From: Mugil cephalus | Taxonomy: Eukaryota > Chordata > Actinopteri > Mugiliformes > Mugilidae | NCBI RefSeq assembly: GCF_022458985.1 | Contig: NC_061782.1 | Coordinates: 19,772,172-19,836,171 of the forward strand | Direction of reading: 5' to 3' | DNA length: 64,000 bases | In this document: piece by piece, positions 50,768-62,922 of the stretch | Layout of the letters: every line of letters begins with the position of its first letter | Numbering within the stretch: position 1 is the first letter of the stretch | Position numbers and translations under genes: made by a program | The notes under the pieces: generated by a model | Database searches by the model: none | What the model saw: only the letters and a program-made list of their open reading frames with translations | What the model was told of the DNA's origin: nothing

Positions 50768-53700
50768 TCCGTAGCCTCGGCATAGTGTGTTCCATCACCA
50801 GTATAACATACTCTTGAGTGGATTGATCCCCTCAGCTTTTCAATCGCGAGTGGACAAATAAAGCTTTAACGAGGCTAAAGTTTAGGGTGGATTTTAGCCT
50901 TTCCAATCCCTAAAAGTCAATAGTAATACTTAATTCAATTAACCTTAAACTTAAACCCAAAGAAATAAAACTATAGGTTCGTAATATTGTAGTTCCTTTC
51001 AATTGAGGATTTCTTGGGACTCTTGGATTCTTGAAATTTGTTTGACCTTCAGTGGGTTTTGACCTGTTGCTTTGTTGTCATCTGACAAAATCATAATCAG
51101 ACTAATAGCCCAGTTTGAGTAAAATGCCTCATGTAACCACCTCAATCAGAGGAGACCACCTTCATCAGAAGGAATATTCAGTCAGGTTGGGGGGGAGGTG
51201 TAAACCTTTGATGATCTGATCCGTAGGAAAACATTAATCCTTAATAACCATGTAAACTCTTCCAATAGTTTCTCCCTGGTTGGTATAAAATTCATTCTTT
51301 CTGTGCATGTTTGCACTACACTGAGAGTTTCCAGTATTTGCAGAAACACAGAGATCGTAAAACAAAGAGATGGAAACTGTTTCAAAAGGTGAAACTGGCC
51401 TTTGGAATTCATGTGGGCAGAATCCACTTAAAATGAGGGTCAGTCTTGGTCATGTTCTTATACTGAATGAATTCAGTGTTGCAAATAACACTTAAGGGGC
51501 GGAAAATCTTCTGTTTTATTTCTAGCAGATGTGATACTTCACAGATCAGTACAAAAAAACAAAAAAACTCCTGTTGGGATGGATGATTCCAAACATGTTA
51601 ACACATATGTATATTTTATCAGATCATTTTGTTAGCATCCGTGTAAACAGTTTATTTGAACTCTGTAATCACAATGATTTCAGTCAGACTGAAGAAACAC
51701 TGTCTGTGTAAACATAACCCGTGTGCATTTTGCACAGTTTGCAAACGTGTGCATGTTCTTCTCATTATGTCACACACTGCGCAGACCTCTTAAAGTTACA
51801 TGACAAAGGTCATATTCCTGTCATGGATTAAGCTTTATTGTTACCGACAGCAAGAATCTGTTGGAAGCCCAGCAGGCTCACAGCTAATGGGGTGTAACAT
51901 TATGGTTTTTGTAGCACTGCTGACCTGTTTCACACACACAATGGTGTAGACTCATTGTAAATAAGTAAAGAGAAATCTCAAAATAAGAACTGGGTGTTTG
52001 AAAATACCATTTCTGTTGTGAATTATTCAGAGCAGGAGCTGGAAACTAAACAGAGAATCTCAGCTTCTATGGTTATACATTTAGGTAATTAAAATACAAA
52101 AATGTCAGAAGATGTGAAATAGACAATTTCACAAACCACTTCATAATCTTGCTGCTCTTTCTCCCTGTTTGTGTATTTATGTTTAAAATTGGGATGTAAT
52201 GGATCCAGTGGAAAGCCTGGGGCCATTTCTTGTGTCTGCACAATGAACCACTGGGGGAGAGCTAAGGCTTCATTAGCATGAGATCAATGCTTTTAAATCA
52301 GCCTGTCTGGGATTTTTTAGTTGCGCAGGCGGTAGTGCAATTGCTCTCTAACCTCTTTGGTTAAATGTATAAAAAAAAATCCTAATCACATTGTGTGTCT
52401 TTAGTTGTGTAGGTTACATGTGTGCTTGTTGTCTTCACAGGCCACTGGAAAACTACAGCTGTGGTTACATGTGTCAGTCGTAGTAGACCCTCCCTTAATT
52501 ATGCATAACTTTAAGCCTTGATACAATGTAAATGGTTAAGGTATATAGAAAAATCAAGCTGCACAGTTGTCATGGATAGAGAAATTATCTATAAAGACCC
52601 ATTTATTGTACTCAATGATTTTTGCTGTAGACTTGGAACTTGGAAATTTTAATTTGGACATTTGGTCTTTAACACTTTGGAAGCCAGCTTCAAGTGGCCA
52701 ATTGAGGAAGAGAAGTTTTCAAGTTATTTTCATCTTTCATACCCAGAGGTACCGCTTGTGGTGTATCTGTGGATGTGTGTGCATCAGTCGTGACATAATA
52801 TCTTTTGTGGCTTAAAACTTTTACTTTTATGTTTGTATGCACAGAATACAGTTAGTTTTTTTCTCCCACTTGATTGTCTGTCCAAGATCATTTCTAAACG
52901 TGTTTCATACCCATCTGAAAATATGTAAAAGTAGACACGCTGCACTGCCAGGCTAGAAAAATAGTCGCCACCAAACGAAAAGGTCACACACTCTAAAATT
53001 GTGCTTCTGCAATGTCACAAGATTTATTTCCATCCAGTGTTGTATTTATGTTTCACAAAGATCTTGTATTGATGATGGGAGAGTCTGAACACTGCTCAGA
53101 GCCTTCTCCAACACATCCCAAAGATTCTCAGTGAGGTTCAGGTCTGGACTCTGTGGTGATGTCTCATGCTCCCTGAACCACTCTTTCTCAATTTGAGCCT
53201 AATGAATCCTGTCATTGTCATCTTGGAATATTCACGCAATATCAGGGAAGAAGAAAAATCCATTGATGTAATAATCTGATCATTCAGTATATCCAGGTAG
53301 TCAGCTGACCTCATTCTTTGGACATAATGTTGCTGAACCTAGACCTGAGCAGCTGCAGCAACCCCAGATCATAGCACTGCCCCCACAGGCTGGTACAGTA
53401 GACACTACACATGATGGGGACATCACTTCATCTGCCTCTCTTCTTACCCTGATGCCCCATCACTCTGGAACAGGGTAAATCTGGATTCATCAGACCACAA
53501 GACCTTCTTCCACTGCTCCAGAGTCCAATCTTTATGCTCCCTAGTAAATTGAAGCCTTTTTTTCCCGGTTAGCCTCACTGATTAGTGTTTTTCTGAAACC
53601 TACACAACAGTTCACTCCCAGTCCGTTAGTTCCCTTGGCATTGTACATGTGGAAGTGCTCTTACTTTGACTATTAAACCTTAAAGTAGCCTTTAGTTCTA

Positions 53701-55078
53701 CTGTTGACAACTGTTGTTCCTCGATTTGACTTCACCAAATGTTGAAATGATCAGTCTGGTTTTTTTTCTGACCACATTTCTTCCTCAAAGACGATGGTTC
53801 CCGACTATCCTTCCAGTTTTTAATAATGCGTTGGACAGTTCTTAACCCTATTCTAGTAGTTTCTGCTTCAATGTCCTTAGACATTTTCTCTGCTTGATAC
53901 ATGCCAATGATTTGACCCTTCTCAAACAGACTAACATCTTTTCCACCACCACGGGATGTGTCTTTTTGTTTAGGAAACGAGGACCGACTCATTGTATCAG
54001 TTGCGGTTAAATTACTTGTCGTCAACTGAAAGATAATCACCCATGCAGTAGTTATCCAATAGGAGGCTCATTCATATTTGCTTAGTTAAATCCATGTGGT
54101 GACTTTTTTTTTTGGCCAGGCAGTGTAATAATCTAATACCCAAAACTACACACAGAGCCCACGCAGTTCTGAGGTTTGGCCAAAACTTAATCACACCCTT
54201 CTTTTTAAATTTAGATCTTTTAGTTTTAGTCCTCAACAGCCAAGGTTGGACAACTAGTCGGATAACACGTTTCACACAGAGGGTGTTAATGAAATGCGCA
54301 TTCTTGCAAAGATGGAGCACTGGGATACCTTGGCTGGTGATGTACAACGGGCCCCAGGCTAAAAGGCTTTGAATGATAAATGTATGTGTCTGAAACTGAT
54401 AATATCTTAAATGCAAACGCTTCCAATTGCGTCTAATTACATCCACAGTAATAATGACTTTGCGTTTGCCGGAAAGACAAATTCAACCAAACAAGTGTGT
54501 TGTTCAAACTACACAGCACTGTTTTCTCGTCAGAGTAACGTAAAAGTATTGATAGTAAAAATATAGCACATGTAATCTTCTGCAAACAGGAAACTGACGG
54601 TCCAGCTGTGCACAAAGCAGCCAATGTGTATGTGAATTAGATTTTGGCATGAATAGAAGAGAATAGACCATTGAGAAGCATTGTGGGTGCAGGTGCAGGT
54701 TACGGAGATAATCTGGAGGCAGGCCAGCTGAGGAGGGGGTGCAGACAGCTGGCCTTACCTGTCTGCTCGACCCTCCAAGAAGCAGCTATAAATAGAAAAA
54801 GAGAAAAACCCTGAACACGAACACAGCGTGACAGAAAAAGAAATGACCAAGTCAATACTCATCAAAAGCGTCATTACTTTTTTAACAGACATTATCTTTT
54901 TGAGTTTAAATTTAATTCGCCAGTATTTATGTAGGAAACTGTTCCCGATTAAAGATTCAGGAAGCAAAATATTGGTTTACTTTTCGTTTCAGGCTGGTCT
55001 ACAATGGCCCCACCGATGCTCGCTTTCCTCTACTGCTTTGCTCAGATTGGACTTGAGCGGACTTCTCACCCACCATGA
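37265..55078 (+). CDS. hhat: hedgehog acyltransferase (MBOAT family, complete)
   Basis: ER multi-pass enzyme that N-palmitoylates Hedgehog ligands. Coding exons: 37265-37385, 37483-37547, 37701-37814, 37906-38100, 39524-39736, 40016-40184, 41320-41470, 42933-42968, 48399-48600, 49081-49225, 54993-55078 (1497 nt, 498 aa; human 493). Phases close at every GT/AG junction. The start is fixed by an in-frame TGA at 37253-37255. Diagnostic blocks include [51 protein letters not shown]-like [13 protein letters not shown] and [10 protein letters not shown]. Asp346 and His386 correspond to human Asp339 and the catalytic His379, and Cys331 to the heme-ligating Cys324; the constant offset of 7 supports the model. 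The presence of the His separates it from HHATL. The final exon encodes [20 protein letters not shown], close to the human end. Its 3' neighbour is convergent kcnh1, as in human 1q32. Confidence 0.97.
38101..39523 (+). other. hhat intron 4 (remaining sequence)
   Basis: Apart from the LINE tail, holds a GA run at 38750-38765 and A/T-rich DNA. No gene seen. Confidence 0.6.
38380..38665 (+). mobile_element. L2-like LINE 3' tail (relic) in hhat intron
   Basis: Follows the common fish LINE/SINE tail order: 'cggagtttgcatgta', a 'tctccgagc'-like phrase, 'gattctaaattgactgtagg', 'gacagactggcaacctgtcc', then 'agctgggatagcctccag', ending near 'taatagatgga'. It is non-coding and truncated. Confidence 0.65.
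40745..40808 (+). repeat. (TA)n(CA)n compound microsatellite
   Basis: TA dinucleotides running directly into CA dinucleotides in hhat intron 6. Confidence 0.92.
41030..41270 (-). mobile_element. fragment of a dispersed element with transposase-like HTH sequence
   Basis: The minus strand encodes [22 protein letters not shown], here split as [14 protein letters not shown] and ILMARRVG. It resembles the FDKGQIVMARRLG helix-turn-helix start recalled from fish transposase-like repeats. Upstream on that strand 'ggcacctgtcagtgggtggg' also matches that repeat's wording. Only the N-terminal part is present, lying just before the hhat exon at 41320. Confidence 0.45.
41471..42932 (+). other. hhat intron 7
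   Basis: A/T-rich DNA with no recognised element. A 67-codon minus-strand frame at 42236-42439 has no recognisable domain. Confidence 0.5.
43064..43155 (+). repeat. (CTAT)n microsatellite, about 90 bp
   Basis: About 22 tandem tetranucleotides in hhat intron 8, ending in a TATC/TATA mixture. Likely polymorphic. Confidence 0.95.
43241..43305 (+). repeat. (TG)n microsatellite
   Basis: About 32 TG units, 85 bp after the CTAT array, in hhat intron 8. Confidence 0.95.
45585..46630 (-). pseudogene. unidentified coding-like relic with internal tandem repeats, antisense in hhat intron 8
   Basis: Two open minus-strand frames (46498-46034 and 45974-45585) and their flanks look coding-like in composition. 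An imperfect repeat is visible: [15 protein letters not shown]...PWHM and [15 protein letters not shown]...PWNK, spaced exactly 183 nt (61 codons) apart. A third, weaker copy about 137 nt further on (SPLPQNLL) breaks the spacing. Stops and frame changes separate the frames, no start or splice context is convincing, and I recognise no family. It may be a decayed retrogene, a transposon ORF or a minisatellite. Confidence 0.35.
50709..50763 (+). repeat. (CA)n microsatellite
   Basis: About 27 CA units in the last hhat intron. Confidence 0.95.
52943..54125 (-). mobile_element. Tc1/mariner-family transposon, near full length, inactive
   Basis: The outer ends are inverted: left CACTGCCAGGCTAGAAAAAT and, read from the right end on the minus strand, CACTGCCTGGCCAAAAAAAA, each followed by AGTC(G/A)CCAC. 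The 1.18 kb span and the encoded transposase fit a Tc1-like element. It lies in the last hhat intron, antisense to hhat. TA target sites are not clearly preserved at both ends. Confidence 0.85.
53050..53992 (-). pseudogene. broken Tc1-like transposase
   Basis: The 5' part is open from the probable start at 53992 and encodes a paired-type HTH region with [17 protein letters not shown] and [12 protein letters not shown]. Further on, in shifted frames, [17 protein letters not shown] (containing a catalytic Asp of the DDE triad) and [15 protein letters not shown] (the last catalytic acid region) can be read. Frameshifts and stops, one shortly after the HTH and another after the WSDES block, make it non-functional. 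Confidence 0.82.
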
Positions 55079-56233
55079 GTCACCTTGACTTTGTGTTCGA
55101 GTGACAATCGCTGCTACCGGACAACCGGCACAGTGTGCTGACTCCAGCGCCGCGTCTTCACCGGGCACAGCGAACCACAGCGCACCTGGCCCGCGGCCAC
55201 AGAACCCGTCCAAACCTGGCTGAAGTGCAGCTGAGCTTTCAGGACCGCACAAAACCTGTCTGTAAGCTAAAACTTCAAGAGAAAGTTTAGAAAATGTAAG
55301 GCTGCACAAGCTGTGATAAAATGCTGAAAATTTAGGGCAGTCTCTAGCAGCAGCCTCGAGGCACGTTTTCTGCTCAGTAAGCTAACGCAGTGTTATTCTA
55401 AGAAAATAAGGGGACCCTGAATCTGTCTCGTATATAAGGTATTGCTCAGTAGTGCTCATATTTACTGTCGTGCTTTAGATTTCCACAGACGCAGGTGTGG
55501 ATTGAACCAGCGTCATCCACTGTAAAATAATGTAAAATGAAAAATAGTATGTTTTTTTTGACTAATGTGATGTTACACAGTGTATCTCTCTGTCGGTGCC
55601 GCAAGCACATTTGACTGAAAATAAAAGTCTTTCTTTTGGTGAAAACGATTTCATTACTTTGTTATTAATGCCTATAAGAAGGTATATGCTAATTTCAGGG
55701 AAATTTATTGTAATGTCTTTGTTGGAGGCAATATAGCAGACAGGTGATAACTGGTGCTGGTTATTATGGAAACACAAAATATTTCCCATATGTTATCATT
55801 ACACACTCATCAGAACATGAACAGAACAAACACTACCTATTGCAAGAATTAACTGAATGTACTAATCCTAGCAAAAAAAAAGCTCATATCTGACTTGATC
55901 TCATTCCTGTATGAAAAGCCAGTAACTGTATATAAAGATGGACGACCCCCCCATGAAGGAGGAATTCCAGAAGAGCAGTTTAGCAGCTCGAGAAGTTTCT
56001 ATGGCCAGTGGTGGTTGACTCCACCTAACTCTGGAGCTGAGGCAACCACGCCGGTAATATTGCTTTACTTTAAGCCTCGATATAATTGGTGTAAAGTTAT
56101 ATAAGAATTCAACCCTGCACAGTTTTCATGAATGAAGAAGTTACGCATATAAATCTAGACCAGTTTTTGCCACTTTTGCGTTGACTTTATTTTTCATTCC
56201 TGGAGGTGTCCTCCTGATATCATCTCCAGATGG

Positions 56234-56260
56234 ACTCCTCCTCCTCCTCCTCCTCCTCCT
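56234..56260 (+). repeat. (TCC)n trinucleotide run
   Basis: About nine tandem CTC/TCC triplets in intergenic DNA. Confidence 0.85.
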
Positions 56261-58859
56261 CTTCCTCTATGCTGCTCCTCCATGCTCCTTTTCCAGACCT
56301 GCTCTCTGAGCCAAACTGAATCAAAGTGTATGGATTTATGGTTGATGCTTTCACCAGGTGGTTGGGTGACAAGGAGACGGACGGTAAAAACAATCAATTC
56401 CGCAAAGATAATGCAACAACCGCAGTCTTCTTACAAGACTATTGGCTGCAATGTGCTACAGTGTCGAACCTAAAATCCAAACCAGCGTACAAAAGACGAA
56501 AAAAAAAAACATCCCTTTCAAAAACAGGAGCATAAACACTAAACAGCCTGATTCCCAAATGAAATAAGCAAACACAGAGCTTTGAAGGCTGCCTCTTTCC
56601 CACAGGCCGTCTTCTCTCTGCCGTCATGCTCTGCTCTCTCCCCTGATGAGCTTGAGGTGTCAGGTGCACTCGGTCACTTAAAAAGACACAAAAAATGTGC
56701 AGAAACACTCGGCTCACAACAATGGTGGACACCATCTTTCCCTGTCGGAGCCTGGACCTTTCACATGTGGGAAGCCACACTGGACTTCACAGCTCATGTG
56801 AACAGCATCATCAGCGTGCAAACAAACAGACAGGGTGCATTATACACATTTAAGGTGCATTAAAGTTAGAAATCATCACGAAACGTGCCAAAGAGTAACT
56901 TGATATTTGAATTCCTTCTCAGAGGTTTCTGAGGACGGGAAAATAACCAGCGGATTAATAAAAGGAAGGTGATGAAAATAAGTGTTAGTTCTAGCATCCG
57001 TCTGTTGAAGCCACTTTGGACGACCCGATTTAAAGGAAGAAATAATTTAACTTTTAAATTTCAGCGGATGACAAACTCATCAGTGTTTAAGCTCCGTTTA
57101 ATATAAAATTGCCCCATGAAGCTCATCTTCTTTTCCTTAGCTTATAAAGGTAGATAAAACAATCACATCCTCTTGTTATTCATGAATTACAGTAGGAAAG
57201 CAAACAGTGTCAGTAAATTGATGCAAGAAGATTAGTTTGAGTTGCCTTGACGTATGAGATGCCATAGTTGAAATTCATCATTCATTTTACTTCACCCCTG
57301 GTCCTCTGATGACTTGTATGTTGGGCTTCTTACCAGCACAGGTAAAAAAAACGGTTGTTCTTGTGAGCCGCTCAGGTGTTTCCATTAGTTGATTTCTGTC
57401 CCCGGGATTATCAGGTACGTGGCAGTAAGTAGGATCAGTGTGAGTGAGGGTCACCGAGGAATCCTCTTAAATGAGCACGAAACTGTGAGGTTTATCTGAC
57501 GTAAGAAGATCAGCAGGAGAATACACCTGCTCAGTTAAACCTTCTTAGACGTCTCCTCCCTGCCAGCAGAGCAGCTGAAACACCATCCATCCCCCCAAGA
57601 GAACAGACAGCGTGCAGTATGTATAAAATATTTATTATGAATAGCACAGTATGCCACATTTCGCAACAAAGAGTTGCCATTGTGCTTGAATACATTTGTC
57701 ATCACATGACGTGTGAACAAAGAGGCATGTGCATATTACATGAACCGTACACCAAATTCAAACTTTGCTCTGCCTTTAGTATCTAAATGTTGCAGTGTAA
57801 CCTGTGCATATATGTATATATATATATATATCTCTAAATCTATGTGTAGGGTTTTTGAACTAGGCAGCTTTCTGGAGCTGACCACAAAAATAGATCTGTG
57901 TTCAAATTAAAGCAGTAATTTGGATATTTAACGCTGCTTTTCTCTCTGCAGGCCCAGAAAAAGGAGTACGAGGCAATATTATGAAGGCACAGAGTTGCAT
58001 GCTTCTCAGTAGCAATCAAAGGTAATGACTTCAACAATACAAGAGCCAATGAAATGTAGGGGTGTTGCAGCGCTCTAAAAAAGTTTCCCCGGTCTTTCCC
58101 ATATTTTTGTCACTGTTAGGGACAGCGTTTATAAATGTTACAGCACTGAACTACATATTGCTCTCAAGGATGTCGTCTCAGAATTGGTGAGTGCACCCAC
58201 ATCCCGTTTTAGGACTATGTGTTTGAAGCCTTGAGGCTAAGTGAAAGTCCACAAGCCGCCGTGGCTTTGGTACTGCACTGCACTCGTGAGAGTTTTAGCT
58301 GGTACTGATTTGATAATTTTTACAAATCTTAATGTCAAATCAGTTCTGGTCATTTTCCTGTTCAGTACTATAAACCGTGAGGACTATTGAATGAATTACT
58401 ATTAATGTAACCATTCATAAAATAAAAAGGTACCTCCAACACTGAAGACCATCCAAATAAAAGTTGCAAATCACATTAAACTACCAGTACTTTGCAGTAA
58501 TTCTGTCATTCATCCGTGTCCGTCGGTGAAATAAAAAAGCAGTTTATTGTGAAAATATTCAAACTATTTACATTAAAACTATATCTGTTAAAGTAAATCA
58601 ATCACATTAATAATAAGACAAATTACAGTCAGCACCGGCATGTTACATTGTTTGCTTTGTCTACATTGTTTTCTTCTTTAAACTGCAGTTTTGACCATCA
58701 CAGAATTTCAAAATTGATCTTAAAGCTTTATTCTTACTATTTCAGGCTAAAGCTCAGCGTCTCCACTGCATTTGTGCATTTTGTTCTGTCTTTGAGAAAA
58801 AGGTTAAAAACTAAAACAAGTTTTTTTGTTTTAGGGAATAGTTCATTTTCTTGCTATGG

Positions 58860-58960
58860 TTCAGTTAATTTAGCTTAGCATGAGGACTGGAAACAGGGGC
58901 AAACTAAAAGCCTGGCCTTTTCTTGACAGAGTATTGCATTCTGGGTTGTGTAGTCTTACT
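58860..58960. repeat. decayed dispersed teleost repeat
   Basis: Contains 'tagcttagcatgaggactgg' and, downstream, 'gcattctgggttgtgtagt'. The first matches in reverse the core of the element in the myoz1 intron. The second resembles the ZNF143/STAF binding consensus read on the minus strand. Boundaries are lost. Confidence 0.4.
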
Positions 58961-61092
58961 GTCACTAGCCTTCCAAGTGCTCAGGTCAGTTCATTGACTC
59001 TTGATGCCTAAACTGTGAGAGTGAATGAGGGAGAATATACAAAATCAGTCAGACAGTTGAGAATAATGTCTGTCACAGATGATGAGCTTAAAAACAGTCT
59101 AGAAAAGTTTCTATTCATCATTCAAAGACAGAAAGGGGCGACTATAAACTGCTGTAGGTGACAGCCCTCCTCTGAATTGCACTGATCAGTGTATCTACAA
59201 TTTATTGGTTGTAACTTGTTTCGTTTACTTTAATCCCTTCCGTTTTTTCTTCTCGTGCTCCGGTTCGCTAACCTGAAGACATCTGTCTCTGACCAACTCG
59301 TTTTAAACTAATTCCACACTGCAAAAACCATCGATGCTCACCAATCAACAGCTGATTGTCAGTTTGTTGTGTCAAAGACATTCAGAGAGGCCAAAGACCG
59401 ACAACTACTTTGTCTCTCTATGAACGCACTGTTGGAGCTTAGACACTTGGAACTTGAACCCTTACTCCTTCATACATCACAGTTTGTTCTTCCTGGCCGG
59501 TAGTTCTCTGATGTCGGTTTGCTGTGTCCTCACCTTAAACCTACATCAGGTTAATTTATGTGCCCTGTCCCAATTGCTGATGTCGTATATTGTAATTTTT
59601 AAATCATTGATAAAAGACCCGAAGCCATTCCCTCTCTTCTCTTCTCTCACTTATCATTTGCATAAAGCTGAGAGTTACTTCTCAGTAGCTCAGCGCGAGA
59701 TGTTTACTACTTGTCTAGTACTACTTTTGTTTACTGTCCACGTTAACAAAAAGACATGATAGTGGTTTCAGTCTTACATGTTACTCTCTCCATGTTGTCA
59801 AACTATACCTTGGTAAAAAGAAAGAAAAAAAGAAATGGAGCTTGTGAACCTGGTTGGTCATGTGCTGTGTGTAACATATTCAGCGTAAATGTTAGGCTTC
59901 CTCTTTATGCCTTTAGTAAAAGTAATCAACAAAGATTTTGGATTTTTGGATAATATTATCACATATTAGAACATGTAAGAGCAAGTTCAGCGACATTATT
60001 TTTAGATCCACTCATTCACCGCAAACAAAACTCCTCTGTGATGCTGCTTTTCCCCCGGTTTTGATTTGCGTTTCACTCAGGAGCTGCAGCGCTGTGAATT
60101 ATCTGAACGGGGGCCATAGCAAGGAGATTTTACTGCCTTTTCTGTTCAGACATCAAAATGCTTCGCGAATGCAGACCCATAAAGACAGAAATGCTGGCTC
60201 TAAACCAAATGAGTTCGCACTTCTGTGATAACGTGCCCATTTATTTTTAGCAAGCTGAATTTTTGATGGAAGTGGAGACTGCAGAAAGTGTTGGAGTAAA
60301 GCCCTCAGCGACTTTTTCCTCTCAGCTGTGTCCGTCTCAGCTTGTCTTTTGTCTTAAGAGAAAAGGCATGCAGGGAACATACATTATCCATACAGTGAAT
60401 GATAAATAATGTGGTAGTAATGGTTATTTTTGGTTACGTAAAGAATATTTTTACTTTACACTAAAGATGGATTCAGTAAAGCTTGAGATCCATAATACTT
60501 TTAGAAATAAACGTGTGAATATCAGGGCTAGAGTACAGTATTTCTGCTGATTGCAATCAGTTTATTCTGGACTAGATTACCTACAGTCGGCAAAAAAAGC
60601 CCATTGTTCCAAAAATACATTTGCTGGATAAAAATTCTACTTAAGCAGCAGATGTGTTTTTTTGTTTTTACCCTATGCTTCAGTTCAGAACACATGGCTC
60701 TGCTTAACTTATTTATTTACTTTTTTGAAAATGTATTTATTCTTATTTATTGTCCTGATGAGCACTGGACACAAGCCTGTACTGAACAAAACAGAAATAA
60801 CAGTGGCTGCTTTCCTTAATGGTTGAGGCCTTTTTACTTTTGTTCATGATGCGTATCCCCTCGTTTGTCTGGTCCTTTGCATTGATGTTTACTGAGTTAA
60901 TTGTTGGTGTAGCAGCGGAAACAGTCCTTTTAAAAAAACATTTTATTTGTTCTTGGTGCAACTCGTAAAATATAAGACAAAACATTTTATTTTTACTGGA
61001 TAAATCTGTTCAAAGCTGGTGTTCAATTAATTTTGTAAACAAATACATCATGACATTTTGGGAAGTAATAAAAATACAAATTCTACTATTAA

Positions 61093-61481
61093 CCCCTTTA
61101 TGCAGCGCCCTCTGCTGTTGGGAGGCCAACAGCAGGGTTTATGTGGGAAAAATTAATTAGCCACTTCAAAGCTATAAATATGTGAATTTAGATGCTATTT
61201 TTATTATGTTTTATATTATAGGCATTTAAATAGTGCTAGTAGTACTTTATAAAATAATAATAAAAAAGTGAGATTTAATTTAAAAAGATTATTCACCGAC
61301 CTATATTGCTGACTTCTTTGCATTTAATATTGCACACACAGTATCTCCAGTTCAACCCATTAGCTGTGATTTTCTCTTATTTACACAGGAAGGTTGTTCA
61401 GCATTAGATACAAGGATGTAAATAATTGTAAGATGCATAATTGGTGAAATACAGACTTCAAACAGCAACTGCACAAAGGGG
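61093..61481. mobile_element. piggyBac-like MITE, 389 bp, flanked by TTAA
   Basis: The element begins CCCCTTTATGCAG and ends CTGCACAAAGGGG, which are inverted repeats matching at 12 of 13 positions. TTAA flanks it exactly on both sides (61089-61092 and 61482-61485), the target duplication of piggyBac-superfamily elements. Just inside the left end is a hairpin-forming pair, CTGCTGTTGG and CCAACAGCAG. There is no transposase, so it is non-autonomous. Confidence 0.8.
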
Positions 61482-62922
61482 TTAATGTTGCGATATACAT
61501 TTTTGTCTCAACACCATGACATTGCATTCTTATTTAAGTGGTTACTTATTGTTTGTTTTTTTCCTCCTTTAGTCTCCTTCGTCAGACATTTTGGTCAACT
61601 ACTGTTTTTGACATATATGTCTTAAAGGTACATTTAGGGACCGTGTAATAAAATTTGCCATAAAAAGCAAGTTAATATTGCCTCCAAATATCTACCTCAA
61701 TTAAAGCAATCAGGGATAATTTCAAACACTCAGCCTGAACATGTGCGCCAAAAAGACTTCCACACTTGTGATCTTTGCCTCTTATTAACAGTCTGATGTT
61801 TTCACAGGATGATGTTGTTGTTTTTTTCGAGTGAATGTGAAGAGACGGGGACATTAAATCATGCAGGGTTTCAAATGTAAAAATGTTTGTTGGGGACCAT
61901 TGAAGGCAAAAATCATCACTATAAAGAGGTTCCAGTGACTCTGTGATCTCAGTCCACTTTGCCACAGCCTGTTTTATTTTACATAAATCAGTTTGAATCT
62001 AGAAATATTATGCAGAAAGGCATTCCTCACTATGTTCAGTGGTAAAATAAAGTAAGGGTCACAGCCATTGACCAATACAATCTGCATTATCTAATTACTG
62101 TTTGCCTCACCAAAGCTAAAATGCATATCTCTCATATAATATACTTAATAGATAGCAGGAACTTGCTGACTGCTTAGTCACTAGTTTGCATTTCATTCCT
62201 TTTTTTTTCATCAAGCAAATCTATCTGTGGTTTATGTAAATTCTAAGCTCTGCTCAAACATGTTTTTGAAAATTAGATTGTCTGGCCAGAGTTATATGTT
62301 GTATAATTCATAATCATCCTGGAAAGCCGATATAATAAGAGAACTGTTTGAGGAAATTACTCAGAGATTGTTTCAACATCTGCAAAGGGCGTCCTTTCTC
62401 ACCTTCACTGCGGAATAATGCAAATGACTCGCAGTGCAGCCTCGGCTAATCAAATATGCATCATCTGCAATTTGAGGCACACGTCTATTTTGTGACATGC
62501 AAAGAATCTCATACAAATGATTCAATAACAAACCATGCTGCTTCCGCTGGAGATATGCATCTACTGTCCTTCTGTTGAGACTCAAAATCTAAATAGATTT
62601 CTAACAGAATCTCAAACTATTTTTCCATTATAGCGCCATGGAAAAATAAATCAAACTTATATATACAAACAATAGAGCTATCGGTTTGTATTCAACCTCC
62701 AAGTGTTCAGTGCCATGGCTCCAAAATCTGGGCTATGATCTCGACTTGTCAACACAACGAGCGGACGCACCCTTATGATAAAGGCCAGTGCATCTTACAG
62801 ATCACACTGATGCCTATTCTAAACGGTGTGCCCAGCGTGGCCTCAGCCATCCAAGTAATCTGGATATTACTGGATTCCAGCTGAGTTCACGGATCACTGT
62901 TGCCTGATGGTTTGTCCATCCT

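Larger units (their letters stand above)
49226..54992 (+). other. last hhat intron (5.8 kb)
   Basis: Phase-1 intron from donor GTAAAT to acceptor TTTCAG. Contains the CA microsatellite and Tc1 copy described separately; the remainder is A/T-rich with no recognised gene. Confidence 0.65.
55079..62922. other. intergenic region between convergent hhat and kcnh1
   Basis: Begins with a G/C-rich stretch (55080-55270) that is probably hhat 3' UTR; AATAAA at 55620-55625 is a candidate poly(A) signal. Contains a TCC run (56234-56260), a TA run near 57812-57828, a decayed dispersed repeat around 58.87-59.1 kb and a piggyBac-like MITE. The part next to 62922 must include the kcnh1 3' UTR. Small open frames here lack recognisable domains. 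Confidence 0.5.

Noticed and set aside
52441-52500. AG acceptor at 52440 as start of the last hhat exon
   Set aside because: The tail it encodes (GHWKTTAVV...) lacks the hydrophobic FLYC block of HHAT.
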